The notes under the pieces are model-generated. The model ran no database searches. It saw only the letters and a program-made list of their open reading frames with translations, and had not been told where the DNA came from. From Solanum dulcamara (Eukaryota > Streptophyta > Magnoliopsida > Solanales > Solanaceae), in the NCBI RefSeq assembly GCF_947179165.1, contig NC_077242.1:31486097-31550096 (forward strand): DNA of 64,000 nt, read 5' to 3'. Made by a program: the position numbers and the translations under genes. Below are positions 36,672-48,580 of this stretch, piece after piece; position 1 is the first letter of the stretch; every line of letters begins with the position of its first letter.

Positions 36672-38254
36672 TGTTGTTATTGTCATTAGTTATATTTGAT
36701 AACATGTCCTCAAGGACAATAATAAACTCCATTTTATTTTGAGGGAGTTCTCCAATGGTAGACAAGTGATCATAGGCAAAATTCTTTTCAGCTAATTATT
36801 ATAATATGTTTTGTACACTTTACCCATTGTATAGAATATGAGTATAGGCCTCTCCTCTTCAAACTGAGAGAGAGTGATAGTAATTTGTTGGCTTGGGCAT
36901 TTTACCTTTTTTCCTTGTTTGGGGTGGCTATCTACTCCTCATCTAAGACCTCAAACTCATCATGCAGTCTGGACCTCCTCTGAGGAGTGACCCTTTTTCC
37001 TTGGGTGGATATTATCTTTTTACATCCCTTTGTTATTTTAGGGGCATAATTTGTCAGAAATGTACTATTATTATCCTATAATATCATGAAATAAAAAGAT
37101 GGATATCGAGTGCACAAATCTAAGTAGTGAAATTTTAAAATTTTCTAAAATATTGGACCATAAATGATATTTATAGTCCTTACAAATGATGTACGAGTAG
37201 AACATTCCATCCATAGACCATAGAATAAATCAATGAGTTTTACTTCTAACCATATGTGAACTTTGCTATAAATTTTATGCCATCCATATACAATTGTGAC
37301 TCCCTCTGTGAAACATAACTCCTCTTATTCAATCTCTAAACTATTCTACAGTGGGATTTGCAGCTCATAAATCAATTTCAAGGCTATGAGTCTCTTCATA
37401 GATTAGACATTTTAGCTTAGTTCTATGAAGTTATCATGGTGGGATTTATGAACCATATATAAAATGTACGCCCGTTTTATGGATTCAAATTTTCACACTT
37501 AGCCTAATTTTTAATTTTTAGGTCGTTTTATAAAGAAAGACCAACTTCTATGGACGTATTTGAAATATACGAGTTGTAGAAGTTGTCTTTCTTATCTTAT
37601 CATTGATTTCAATATGCCATACCTAAATATTTTTAAATATTTAGTATCGAGACCAAGTACCCACATCTAAAACAGTTCACCAAATCTCTATTTTGACCAA
37701 ACAATCAAGATATTTAGGATTATTAGGCTACTCTTATTAACGTGCATCCTTGGGTTCAAAACCCTAGGATTTCTCAAACCTAGGATCAAAAATTATTGTT
37801 TTAACCCACCTCCTAGACTACTCCGTACGAGGAAACATCATATGAAGAGTAAAATGAGCTTTGCTTAATTTGTATTTGAGTGGTTTGAGAAAAATCAAGC
37901 CAAAGAGATTGATTTACTTATTATAAGTTCATGTGATAGAGAAGCGTAAGGGGTAGCGGGAATGATGAGGAGTGAGTAAGTGTGTGTAAGTTTATATTGA
38001 AGATGCATGTGTATTGATTGCAGGAATATGTCGGTTAAAAAAGTGAAAAGGTTTGGAAAATTTAAAATAGAGAGTGAAAGGTGTAGGGTTTGGCTCTTAT
38101 AACTAACCCTATATGTGGATTGAACTTTATGGTTCAAACCATAGTCCGTGGAAGTCCCCATATCTTTTAGGGTTTAAAGTGAATCCACAACTATAAATAA
38201 GACCATGATATTCATTAAGGAATTGTATATTCTTTACCTGGACCGTGCACCTGA
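36672..38254. other. No recognisable gene; possible old LTR sequence
   Basis: AT-rich DNA with no long open frame. Read on the minus strand, the part from about 38220 leftwards continues across the solo LTR from a possible LTR start at 40962 (TGTAGGATCTCGTGAAG). It holds TATTTATAG near 38195 and a pyrimidine-rich leader, so it may be the 3' LTR of the Tat/Athila-like remnant to the right. The far end of such an LTR could not be found. This is inference. Confidence 0.35.
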
Positions 38255-38259
38255 ATTTA

Positions 38260-40860
38260 TGTCACCCCCTAGGAAGGTACCCTAGACGTGATCGGCACTC
38301 AAAGACCATTGTTGGTCCCCAAGTGAACCACTTGGTCTAGTCACACATTCAAACTCTCAGCGGAAGGTCCATTATAACTAAAAGACAGAAAACTCAAGTG
38401 GGAACTCATAACATCAAGAAAAATGAAATAATATGCTGAAAAATACTCAAGAATGAAGTGACTCAATGTCGGGTGCTCAATAATTCGAATTAAGTTTTTG
38501 TGAAAAACTCTGAAACAAATCCATCAAACTCAACTCTGACCCTGTCTATGAAGCCTCTAAATCAATACAAGAAAGGTGCAAAAATAAGTCCAAGGCTACC
38601 TCAAATGACTATCAAAAGGAATGGGTGACAAAAACATAAATGAAGTCCTCCGAATGCGAGGAGGCCTCACCAAAAGTTGGACGAGTCTTAGTCTTCAACG
38701 ATGCGCCTGTTGAGGACCTCTATCACTTGTATCTACATCATAAAATAATGTAGGCCAAATGGCGTCAATACATGGAATATATGAATATGTAATATACCTG
38801 AAAGGAAACTTACTCAAGGACACTCAAATCAACTCAACTAGACTCAACTCAACTCAACTCATGAGACTCACTCTGAAATGACTCAACTCAATAAAGCATG
38901 AAGTAAAATAATAGTAGTGCTTTAAATAATATGTAGTAAGAGATGCAACTTAATATATAAAGATATAATATTTTACTCTTAGGGAGTTTCTCGAACCAAC
39001 AATCATCACTTATGAGCTAGTGATGATACAACACTTAAAACTGACATTGCTGCAATCGTCTAATACCTTGCCAGGGCAAAGGATGCTCAAACTCATGGAT
39101 CCAATATACAAGTCCTCTTTTGGGACAAGAGAGGCTTGGCCTCTATCCTACGCTGGCTACGTATTTTATGGGCTCACCCCATATCGGTGCTCAATACTAC
39201 TCCCAAAATACTCTAATTATGCTCATATACATTAGGCCTAACCCATCGGTCGCCCCTCAAAGTTGGCACCAACTTTCAGTTAGACATCTCAACTAAGCTT
39301 TGTTCATTTTAGACACCTCAAGTAAGGTTCTGATGTGTCATTTTGACACTTTTTTTACAATCACCCAAATATCTAAAATGTGTGTAATACACTTGACGCT
39401 GATGTGTTAAAGTGACCAATTAAATGAAGAAACGTGACAGATATATCAAATATAATTTTAAAATAATGACTTTTGATTAGAAAAAAAGTGGTCATTAACT
39501 TCATTTAATTGGTCACTTTGACATATCAGCGGCAAGTGTATTACACACACTTTAGATATTTGGGTGATTGTAAAAAAAGTGTCAAAATGACACATCAGAA
39601 CCTTACTTGAGGTGTCTAAAATGAACAAATCTTAGTTGAAGTGTCTAAGTGAAAGTTGATGCCAACTTTGAGGGGCCACCGTGGGTTCCGCCTATACATT
39701 ATGTGAGTAAAATACTCAAAATACTCATTTAGTCTCTTTTGGACTTAGCGCAAATCTCAACTCAAAGAATGCATTTAAAATAAAAATATAATGTGACTTA
39801 TCAACTCAATTTCAAAATAGACATTTAATAAAATATTTTTTCACTCATTTATACTCAAAATACTCATTCTCAAGATGCTACTGAGGGGATTTCTAAACTC
39901 ATTCTCAAACTCTTTCTCAATCAAAGATGACACTTGTTATTCTTAAACTCAAAATAAATGCATAAATTATTTAATTCAAGACATTCACAACTCGTTCTTT
40001 AATTCTCCGTCAATGTATAATGTATAATAAAATCTCAATTAGGGTTCATATGGATACAAATACGAAACCACACTCTCAACAGGACTCAATTCAAGAAACT
40101 TATCAAAGAATATCATAATACATGTACAATAACACAAGAAGATTTATATACAAATCCAATGGGAATGATACATAATTCAAGAACTCGATTCATGGAACTT
40201 TGAAACTAATCTCAACTAAGAAAACTGAAGATGTAGGGCATGTGGATGAACTCAATCCATGTTATAGGTAGCCTTACATACTTGAGATGAATACAAGATA
40301 ATCAATCTTGAATCTTTTGAACCCTAGCCTCTTCTCCACTCCTTAGTGATAGCTCTTAAGTTAAATTAGCGTAAAAGACTTAGAAATGCATTTAGGTACT
40401 CCTTTAAGGTCGAAAATGACCTATTTTAGTCATGGGCTAAGTATAGGTGGGGTGGAGAAAAGATCGGAAGGCCCCTCCTTAAAATTAAAAATGGGCAGAA
40501 AATTGGCATGTGGGGGACTAGGTCTGCGACACGGATTGGTTCCCCCATAGTGCAATTTTTATTTTAATTTTTTCCGATCCAATTCTAACCTCATAAAAAT
40601 AATTAGGATGAGATTAAGTTAAAGTACGCATCAGGTCCTCGATGCGGACCTATCGCATACTCCTCTACTTTCCGTCATTTCACTCTAAAAATATATCCTC
40701 CAATTCAGTTGGCCTAAAATTCAACCAATATCATTTTCCCACACAATTTTTCCCCTTGATCGATATTTTGGCCTCGGATTGATCGAAAAGGTTAAGGAAG
40801 ATGCGTTATGCGAGCGTTATTTAGTTTAGGGGTATTTTGATAATTTTATCGGGTGTAACA
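38260..40860 (-). mobile_element. Solo LTR containing a Mutator-type MITE
   Basis: A minus-strand LTR from TGTTACACCCG at 40860 to GGGGGTGACA at 38260, with perfect ATTTA duplications at 38255-38259 and 40861-40865. Without the MITE it is about 2.13 kb. It shares phrases with the plus-strand solo LTR at 42557-44611, for example the GGACCAACAATGG and GGATCCA...CTCAAACTC regions, so both belong to one family. No coding sequence. Confidence 0.87.
39235..39692. mobile_element. Fold-back MITE, Mutator type
   Basis: A 458-base element flanked by a perfect 9-base duplication TATACATTA (39226-39234 and 39693-39701). The two halves are long inverted repeats of about 190 bases, for example CCCCTCAAAGTTGGC near 39252 against GCCAACTTTGAGGGG near 39661, and GTGTCATTTTGACAC near 39334. 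The 9-base duplication with long terminal inverted repeats and no coding capacity points to a Mutator-derived MITE. RNA across it would fold into a long hairpin. Confidence 0.88.
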
Positions 40861-40865
40861 ATTTA

Positions 40866-41206
40866 CCATCTATGATTGTACATTGAATCGTAGAATCCAT
40901 GTACATGTTGTACCTTTTACCGTATAAAAGTCTCGAGATTTGTTTCTTCACGAGATCCTACAAATATCTTCTCTTAAACTCCTAAAATGTATTTCCATGT
41001 TTTTAAAGTCTTTCATCACAAACATATCAAAAACCAAGAGAAATAAAAAATCAACCGACTAATAAAATCAAAAATCTTGAGTTGCCTACCAAGTAGAGCT
41101 TGATTTAATATTACAACATGACGCATGTACCACATCAAGGTGGTAAATATGAGTTGCCTTCAAATTAGAACTTGATTTAATATCACAACATGACCTAGGT
41201 CATAAA
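40866..41206 (-). other. Probable 3' part of a Tat/Athila-like element
   Basis: A possible LTR start, TGTAGGATCTCGTGAAG, reads on the minus strand from 40962, with a purine-rich AAGAGAAGA just outside. Two copies of a phrase, GAGTTGCCT...AGAGCTTGATTTAATATTACAACATG and a variant, lie at about 41080 and 41150, roughly 70 bases apart. GTTGCCT-CCAAG phrases of this kind are common next to plant Tat/Athila elements. Confidence 0.4.
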
Positions 41207-41214
41207 CTCACTGA

Positions 41215-41849
41215 TAGGGGTGTTTATGGATCAGTTTGGGTCGGTTATTGGTCAAACCCAAAATTAAATCAATGTAATTGATTTTAAAATTATCAAAATA
41301 AAACCAACCAAATATAATATATATTTATTGATTTGGTTTTTATCAGTTTTAATTCAATTTGATTCGGTTATTAACCATACACGAAGACAACAATTCATTC
41401 AAAAGGAAATTAATTTGTGTCATTTTGAATCTTATAATTCTTATACCAGAAGTTCAAGTATGTTTAACTTCCTACTTATATTGTTTGCTAATTCAATGTA
41501 CTAAACAACATAAACTTACTGAATAATTCATAAATTACCGATATTGTTGCACAAATAAAAAAAACATCATACCTTATTCTTTTTCACTAGAGTGCTTCAT
41601 TTTTGAATAAAAATTATTCATAAAAAATAACATATATATATATGTATTTATCTGTATAGGTATGTATAATTTGTCGATTCGGTTATTTCTTTGATTTTTT
41701 TGAACAAAACTAAAATCAACCCAATTGTATCGATTTTTAAAAATAGATATCAAATCAAATTAAACCAAATAAAAATTAGTTTATTTAATCGGTTTGGTTT
41801 GATTTTTAGTTTAGTTTAGTTTATTTTACTTAAATCATGAACACCCCTA
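41215..41849. mobile_element. hAT-type MITE
   Basis: A 635-base, very AT-rich element with terminal inverted repeats TAGGGGTGTTTATG at the left and CATGAACACCCCTA at the right (one mismatch). Flanks CTCACTGA (41207-41214) and CTCCCTGA (41850-41857) form an 8-base target duplication with one mismatch, the hAT signature. It contains GGTTTGGTTTGATTT-type runs and no gene. Confidence 0.85.
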
Positions 41850-41857
41850 CTCCCTGA

Positions 41858-42551
41858 TATACATCTTGAATCAGACGGTATGACACATGGGCCTAGATTC
41901 TATCCTTGTTTTCATCTATCACATCATCATACTTCATTAGAAGTTTCAACACCATCCTAACCTCGGGGTCGGTTAAAAAAGATGAGATCATTTTTAATTC
42001 CTTATCTATCTAGCTTAGGAACTCACACCTTACCTCCATTAGTAGTGGTTAGGCTTGGGAGCTTCATCCACTTTATCTAGGATAATGATAGCAGAGATTG
42101 GGGTATAGGCTATTGGTAGTTGCATTCTCCTATCAACTTTAAAGATACCTAATTACTCTTTACTCATAACTTTATTTTATTCTTTTTCGAGTCTATAAGA
42201 GGCCTCCCTATCACTATGAAGGGTATCCTAAGAATGGTAGGAATCTTTTTGTTAAGTACACAATCAAGGATTAAAAAAATAGCCGGTATAGAGAATTTCC
42301 CTACCTTAAACATCAAAATATCAACCATCCCTATGGATCTTTTCACTTCTATATGATCTACCTGTCATCTCATGTTAGTTGGTTATGGCTTGCTCACTCT
42401 AGATTTCTTGTAGATATCCAATGACATCAGATTTATACTAGTTTCATTGTCGCATATAGATCTTGTAAAATCATGATAATGAATGGTGCAGGAAACAGTG
42501 AAATCTCCTAGATCTTTCTTTTATTTGATCTCTTTTGCTAAAATGATAAAA
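41858..42551 (-). pseudogene. Tat/Athila-like protease remnant
   Basis: On the minus strand, 42346-42164 encodes a block with KRSIGMVDILMFKVGKF..PAIFLILDC and IPTILRIPFIVIGRPLID. It resembles the aspartic-protease region of Tat/Athila Ty3/gypsy polyproteins, where the ILGRPFL..ID pattern is conserved. Here the G of ILGRPF is lost. No RT was found next to it. The same polyprotein continues beyond the solo LTR at 44617. Confidence 0.65.
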
Positions 42552-42556
42552 CTATC

Positions 42557-44611
42557 TATCACACCCCAAAAAATTCTAAGCTAATATCTGAACTATTTTT
42601 ATATGTGTATAGGGCCATATCATGTAATTTTTAATTGTGCATAGATGTTAAGGTCAATTCTTTAGTATAAAAACATATTTGAAGATGAATTAAAATCACA
42701 AGAATCCTCCAACACAAAGTTGAGCTGAAAGCTTTCTTACCGATTGGATTTTGATATAAAATTTTACTTGGGTAAACTTCAAATGATCATATCTCTTAGA
42801 ATATAAAGAGATAGAAGTCCCATAACCTGCAAATTAAGGTCTATGAATCCTCTTTCTAATGCCACTAAGTTTGCCTCATTTAGAGTTCATAATAAAAAGT
42901 TATACTCATTTAAGTGAAGTTCTATTAGACAGTTAAACTTTCACGGACACCTATATAGCTGGTATAAGTTTTTACAGATAGTGAAGCTATCCGTGAAAGC
43001 TTGTTGCATTTTTTTTAGAAACTTTTTGCACGTTTTTAAGTATTATTTTGGTCTTTTCCAAACCTTTTTATCCCTATTCTAAGTCATTTTTGGGTGTTTT
43101 AAAGGAGTATATCATTCAATTAACTATTTTTCCTTTCATAATCATCAATCTAAACACCTAAGTCTCAAGAGATTATCTCAAAACTAACCTAGGGTTCCTC
43201 TTCTCCACCAAGAACCCTAAAGCTTTCAAGTAAAAAAATTCAAGAATCGAGAGAAGCCTTCCATCCAAGGTTTTCCCAAGTTCTTCCACTCTAAGAACTC
43301 CATAAAAGAGCTTCTTTTCTCAAGATCAAGCACCAAGATTCCAAGATCAAAGTTTTCCTCCAAGAAAGCTAGTGTTCTTCCTCGGGCAAGGAATATCAAG
43401 TCTCCACCAAAGTTTTCAGTCCAATAGCTTCATAATCAGGTATGTAAGGCTAATCATAGTGGTGGACTGAATTCGTTTCCACGCCCTACATCTAAATTCA
43501 GTCAACAAAAGTTTATCCTAGGGGTTTTAATCCAATCCTTTTATTGAAATTCGAGTTTTTATGGTTCCTTGTTATTGAATTTGATTCTCTTTTGTTAAGC
43601 TTATGATTCCTTGTATGATTCTATTTATTGATTGTTGTTCATGCATATTTTTCACATGAACCCTATTGAGTTGTTGAAGGTTTTACATTGCTATATTATG
43701 TATAGTTCTCAGTGAAAGTAGAAGTATTTCAAAATGATGAGTAAAAAAGAGTTTTAAGAGAACATGAGTATCCCGAGAACATTACTTGATTTTGAGGATT
43801 TTGTATTACTATTCATTATGCATGATTTTCAGAGTTCAACTGAGTCAATGTATTATGTATTACTATTGAGGATGAGTTTTAAGAGATCCTGAGTAGTTCC
43901 AAAAGTATTATTTGTATTGAAAAAAAGCATATCTATTTTAAAGAAAGTATAAGAGTTGAGAAAGAGTTTCTAGTTAGTTAAAGTAAAGTTTTTTTTTTGT
44001 TTTTTTTTCTTTCCCCCCCCCCCTTTGGAGGATTTATAGTGTTTCCACACTTCCCCTCCAGTGTGACTCGAACCCAGGACCTACCGATCGTGGGTGGAGG
44101 TACTTAACCAACTGAGCAACCCTCACTTGTCGGTTAAAGTAAAGTTCATTATGACTTTAGAGGAGTATTTTGAGCATGTACTCACAGAGATTTTATTGTA
44201 TATATGAGCATTACTGCAATTTTTGGGAGTAGTATTGCGAACTGATTTGGGTAAGAGTTTAGATAACTCAAACTCCATAAAGTATATAGCCAGCGTAGGA
44301 TAGGATCGTGACGTTGATTTGGACGACTCCTCACCAACCTCACTAAGGGCTTTTTATATGGATCCATGAGTTGAGTTTGCATCCTTTATCCTATCAAGGT
44401 GATGGGCGGCTCTAGCAATGTGAGAAGTAGTTGTATCATCACGAGGCTCATAGTGATGGTTGTCGGTTAGAGAAACTTTCCAAGCAAAGTAAAGCTTCCA
44501 TGCGTTTGTTTAGTCTTTAATTCCGTAGTCAGCTAGGCTAAGGATTCGCTTAGGACCAACAATGGTTTGCGAGTGCCGCCCATGCTCAGGGTGTAGGCTC
44601 GGGACGTGACA
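42557..44611 (+). mobile_element. Solo LTR containing a SINE
   Basis: A plus-strand LTR from TATCACACCCC (first G mutated) to GGGACGTGACA, with perfect CTATC duplications at 42552-42556 and 44612-44616. Minus the SINE and its duplication it is about 1.9 kb. It contains a perfect 10-base inverted word pair CTTTCACGGA/TCCGTGAAAG at about 42939-42999 and a donor-like AATCAGGTATGTAAG near 43435. It interrupts the Tat/Athila-like gag-protease remnant. Confidence 0.85.
43991..44132 (-). mobile_element. tRNA-derived SINE
   Basis: A 142-base element in minus orientation, flanked by the perfect 14-base duplication GTTAAAGTAAAGTT (43977-43990 and 44133-44146). The minus strand reads TTGCTCAGTTGGTTAAG (A-box-like) and GGTTCGAGTC (B-box-like), the pol III promoter of a tRNA-like head. 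The 3' tail is the poly-T/C run at 43991-44022 on the plus strand. It is not a functional tRNA gene. Confidence 0.85.
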
Positions 44612-44616
44612 CTATC

Positions 44617-44890
44617 CCAGTGAGTAATGTTTACCTCTTTTACTTGCACAACTTTCTTCTTTGTTAGCATATTCTTTAAACACATAGAAATTTTTGACAT
44701 CACCTGGATAACATCTAGGAATGGAACATTTCGCACTGCTTGCTTTAGAACATCAACATACTTCTGAATTGCATCCTATTTCACTCTTTTTACTAACCTC
44801 TAAGGGAATGGAGGAACAATGTTAGGAAGTGGTGGTAGAAGTCTTAACACCTCTACTACTTCCTCCTCCGCCATAGAACTTGATAAGATC
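44617..44890 (-). pseudogene. Tat/Athila-like gag-protease junction remnant
   Basis: On the minus strand there is a PPFP segment at about 44795-44815, a KYVDVLKQ-like segment near 44750, then RNVPFLDVIQVMSKISM and LTKKKVVQ (44533-44736 region). It resembles the conserved block that precedes the protease in Tat/Athila polyproteins. It continues at 42551 across the solo LTR. Confidence 0.6.
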
Positions 44891-45243
44891 CTAATTGAAC
44901 TATTAGAATCAAATCGATGCAGAAATTAAATACTACGATTTCAATCAAGTAAACCTAATCAAAATGGATTCAAACACAAAATTTAAAGATAGAGAGCAAT
45001 ATGAGAAGAGAAGAGAAGCAAGAAGAGCTAATTGAATCCACAATTAACCAAGGGAGAGAGTTGAATTCAATAGAAAAGAGAAACTCAATTGGAATCCACA
45101 AATGAGTGACTCATATGAAATCAAGAGCAAAGAGTCTTCAATCAACAATGGGAATCCACCCATCAATCTAAGATACTCTAGAATAGGTATTTAACTCTCT
45201 ACAAGAATTTAATATTTCAATTCTTCATCTCAAAACAATATAA
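44891..45243. other. No recognisable feature
   Basis: AT- and purine-rich DNA with loosely repeated phrases such as AATCCACAATTAACCAAGGGAGAGAG and GAAACTCAATTGGAATCCACAAATG. No open frame, RNA gene or element end was recognised. Confidence 0.4.
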
Positions 45244-45264
45244 GGAATGAAATAACTAAGGCAT

Positions 45265-46467
45265 ACAACAACAACAACAATACAGTGAAATTCTACAATG
45301 TGGGGTCTAAAGAGGGTAGAGTGTACGCAGACCTTACTCCTACCAAGGTAGGACGGCTGTTTCTAGGAGACCCTCAGCTCAATAAAAATATAACAAGAGG
45401 TCAGATAAGGTTAAGAAATTCAAAACTCTATGGGATAATAGATAAAGAAAGCATCATAAATACAATATGGTAATCAAAGTATAGAAAGTAGTATATAATA
45501 ACAGAAATAATAGCCATAACAGAAATCAGATCACAAAAAATCGTAATGCACTATTGCGGCTATGAATAGGGAAGGATAACAGGACTATGTACTAGCCTTC
45601 TACCCAAATGTGGGTCCTCCACACCCTCCTATCTAAGGTTATTTCCTCCATAAGCTGTAACTACGCCATTTCCTATCTAATCACCTCTCACTAATACTTT
45701 TTTGGCCTACCTCTACCTCTTTTGTACTCATCCATGGTCAATCTCTCACACCTCTGCACCGGGGCACCTGCGTCTCTCCTCTTCACATGCCCAAACCATC
45801 TCAGTCGTATTTCCCATATCTTGTCTTCCACCGAGCCCACTCCTACCTTGTCCCGAATAGCCTCATTTCTAGTCATGTCGCTCCTGGTGTGCCTACACAT
45901 CCATCTTAATATTCTCATCTTGGCAACTTTCATTTTTTGAACGTGAGAGGTCTTAACTGGCCAGCACTCTGCCCCATACAACATAGCCGGTCTAACCACC
46001 ACTTTGTAGAACTTTCTCTTAAGTTGTGGTGGCACCTTCTTCTCACATAGCACTCCGAAAGCGAGCCTCCATTTCGTCCATCCTGCCCTCATATGATGTG
46101 TGACATCAGTGTCAATCTCTCCGCTACCTTGCATGATAGACCCAAGATACTTGAAACTACTTCTCTTTTGGATGACCTGGGCACCAAGCCTAACTTCCAC
46201 GCCAACCTCTTGAAGTGTCTCACTAAACTTGCACTCTAAGTACTCTATCTTAGTCCTACTAGCTTAAATCCTTTAGACTCCAAGGTATGTCTCCAATCCT
46301 CCAGCTTAGCGTTAACATCGTTACGAGTCTCATTGATCAGGACTATGTCATCCGCAAAAAGCATACACCATGGCACCTCACCTTGAATTTGTCGCGTCAA
46401 TTCATCCATCGGCAAGGCAAATAAAAACGGACTAAGAGCTGATCCTTGATGCAACTCCATCACAACT
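45265..46467 (-). mobile_element. 5'-truncated RTE-clade LINE
   Basis: Minus-strand non-LTR retrotransposon fragment. The RT palm motif [10 protein letters not shown] is readable near 46345, and the C-terminal part at 46200-45691 has [31 protein letters not shown] and [11 protein letters not shown], typical of plant RTE-clade proteins. The 3' end at 45265 carries an ACAACAACAACAA repeat. Flanks at 45244-45264 and 46468-46488 are a 21-base target duplication with three mismatches, sharing ACTAAGGCAT. A frameshift near 46240 and the 5' truncation make it inactive. Confidence 0.9.
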
Positions 46468-46488
46468 GGAAATAAATGACTAAGGCAT

Positions 46489-47324
46489 CTATTTATAATT
46501 TTGCCTATTACAGAAATAGCCATTACAGAAATAGCCCCGAAGTGTCTATTTAGAAAAATAACCCAAATGGGATCATGCTTGATCGTCCAAGTTCATGATG
46601 ATCGCCCTAATGGCTTGAGCTCGCCAATATATATGGTGTTTCCCATCGTCGAGGTAAGGCATTTCATCTCCAAAGTGAGCAACCACTTGGGATTCTCCTA
46701 AGCACATGGCTTCCTCTTGAGGACCAGAATGGCCGAAGATCAAAACCAAAATATATCATGGGTTGATCATCGAAGCCTGGGCAATAATGATTAAGAAATT
46801 TGAGGCACTAATGTAATTTGAAGCTCTCCCCTCTTGCGTTCCATAAGATCCATCCAAGCTCCTATTCATGTCCTTATTGTGAGCTCAAAAAAATCCTCAT
46901 AGTTTGTGCTAACCATGCTCGTATCAGAACTGCTATCTACTTGTACTTTAAACTAATTCTCAACTCTCTCATTGATGACAACAATAGGTGTTTCCAATTG
47001 TAGGTAGACTTGACTTCTAAATATCTTATGTGATAGAGTTTATATATGGCTCTCTCTATGTATCATAATTTGTCGAGAAATACACATATTTTCTTTCTTA
47101 CAATGCTCCTGATATTGCTTCGGATGATATTTATTCAAAATCGTATATCAAGTGACTTTGCTGCTTTGATGGCTTATAATTTTCAATTGAGGGTTTGCAT
47201 ATTATGGAACCTACTTTTAAATTATCAGAAGTTCTAAATGGTCAAAGCTCATTCGAAAGTCATCATTAAAATCAGTTTCTTCGAATGAGGAAGAATAAAA
47301 AGGCTCATGGGTTTAAGTTAAAAT
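46489..47324. other. No recognisable feature
   Basis: No gene, RNA or element boundary could be supported. Two near-identical phrases, ATTACAGAAATAGCC, occur side by side at about 46507 and 46522. Short open frames here lack any recognisable family or start context. Confidence 0.4.
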
Positions 47325-47341
47325 TAACTAGGAAACGAGCA

Positions 47342-47529
47342 AAAAAAAGGGCAGCCCGGTGCACTTAAGCTCCTGCTATGCGCAGGGTCCGGGGAAGGGC
47401 CTGACCACAAGGGTCTGTTGTACGCAGCCTTACCTTGCATTTCTGCAAGAGGCTGTTTCCAAGGCTTGAACCCGTGACCTCCTGGTCACATTGGAGCAAC
47501 TTTACCAGTTACTCCAAGGCTCCCCTTCG
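47342..47529 (-). mobile_element. Au-type SINE
   Basis: A 188-base minus-strand SINE. Its 5' end at 47529 reads GAAGGGGAGCCTTGGAG and its 3' end reads CACCGGGCTGCCC plus T's, with the internal CTTGCAGAAATGCAAGGTAA and GACCAGGAGGTCACGGGTTC (B-box) stretches known from the Au SINE of flowering plants. It is flanked by the perfect 17-base duplication TAACTAGGAAACGAGCA (47325-47341 and 47530-47546). Confidence 0.9.
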
Positions 47530-47546
47530 TAACTAGGAAACGAGCA

Positions 47547-48100
47547 CCCATCCTAAATTATACGTCTGGCAAGCTTATAACGTGCCACATAACTATTTTA
47601 ATGTCCAAAATTTATACCAACTTGATTCATTAGTCGTAGGGGTATATTTGAGCCTAAAAGAACATTAAGAAAATTTGTATACCATTAAGAAGTCAATTAT
47701 GAGCTTTTTTTAATATTTCAAGTATATTTTAGCCTCTTTTTATTTATTTAATTAATGTTTGAACCAGCATGAAGAATGAAAAAAGAAAAAAAAAAGATTG
47801 GGGCTTAGTGTTTGATTATTGATTTTGGATCAGATTTTAAAAACATATCTGTAAATATCTACTTGATTAATATATATTTTTGGATTTTAAAAATCTGTTT
47901 TCAAAATATTTTCAAGTTCCAAAAATTGATCAATTTTTTTTATTTTTTTTTTAGACTTTTGCTCACCAAAACTTCAAAACTTTTTCAATTAAAATAATGT
48001 CCAAACACAACTCTTTCAACTTCAAAAGGAGAGAGCTTATATATTCTTGGAGTGTAGCATTGTTGATTCCATTAGTATACAGTAATAGAGTCTTTCCATG
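47547..48100 (+). other. AT-rich DNA upstream of the kinase gene
   Basis: No coding feature. It contains long A and T runs (for example around 47770-47800 and 47930-47955), as often seen in plant promoter-distal regions. It is probably part of the 5' flank of the gene at 48581. Confidence 0.4.
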
Positions 48101-48108
48101 TATAAAAA
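48101..48108 (+). promoter_or_regulatory. Candidate TATA box of the kinase gene
   Basis: TATAAAAA in the context CATGTATAAAAAGGAAG, 480 bases before the ATG at 48581. A start site about 30 bases downstream would give a 5' leader of roughly 450 bases, unless a leader intron is removed. No other equally good box was seen nearer the gene. Confidence 0.45.
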
Positions 48109-48289
48109 GGAAGAAGAGTAGATAGAAAGGGCCTGGTGGAATGTTGTGGGGTCGATGTTATTCAAAGTTTGTTTACCTTTCACTGTCTTTGTCATTGATA
48201 CTCGTTTCAATATTTGTTGGGCACCGCACCGTAATTGATTGATCCCAATAATTGACGATCTTGTTGAAACATGATGCGATAAATTAAGC

Positions 48290-48529
48290 TTGCTGACTAT
48301 TTGGCTTTACCCTTTTTACTTAACACCAGAAAATCATGACACCTCGCCTTCTGTTTCTGACTCACACGTTGCACATTTTTTTCTTACTCTCAAGAAACTT
48401 TCAGTTAACGTCCGTCCAATCCTTGATCTTGGATTTGGGAATCTTCTCCTAGTGGAAAATTTACTTCATATCAACTTGCACACTGATAAGGTATACAAAG
48501 AAGGAAGCGCTTTGGGCCAGATAATCTGA
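48290..48529 (+). other. Possible 79-codon upstream reading frame
   Basis: An ATG at 48290 opens a frame that ends 51 bases before the main ATG at 48581. If the leader starts near 48130 and is unspliced, ribosomes would meet it first. It has no recognisable family. It may also be chance, or removed as a leader intron (a GTATAC donor-like site lies at about 48491). Confidence 0.3.
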
Positions 48530-48580
48530 ATGGGTTTCTGAGGAATAATCAATAGAATTGAACTTATCCGTGGTATTGAG

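Noticed and set aside
44040..44132. tRNA gene
   Set aside because: The A- and B-box-like words belong to a tRNA-derived SINE with a T-rich tail and a 14-base target duplication. It does not fold into a complete cloverleaf as read.
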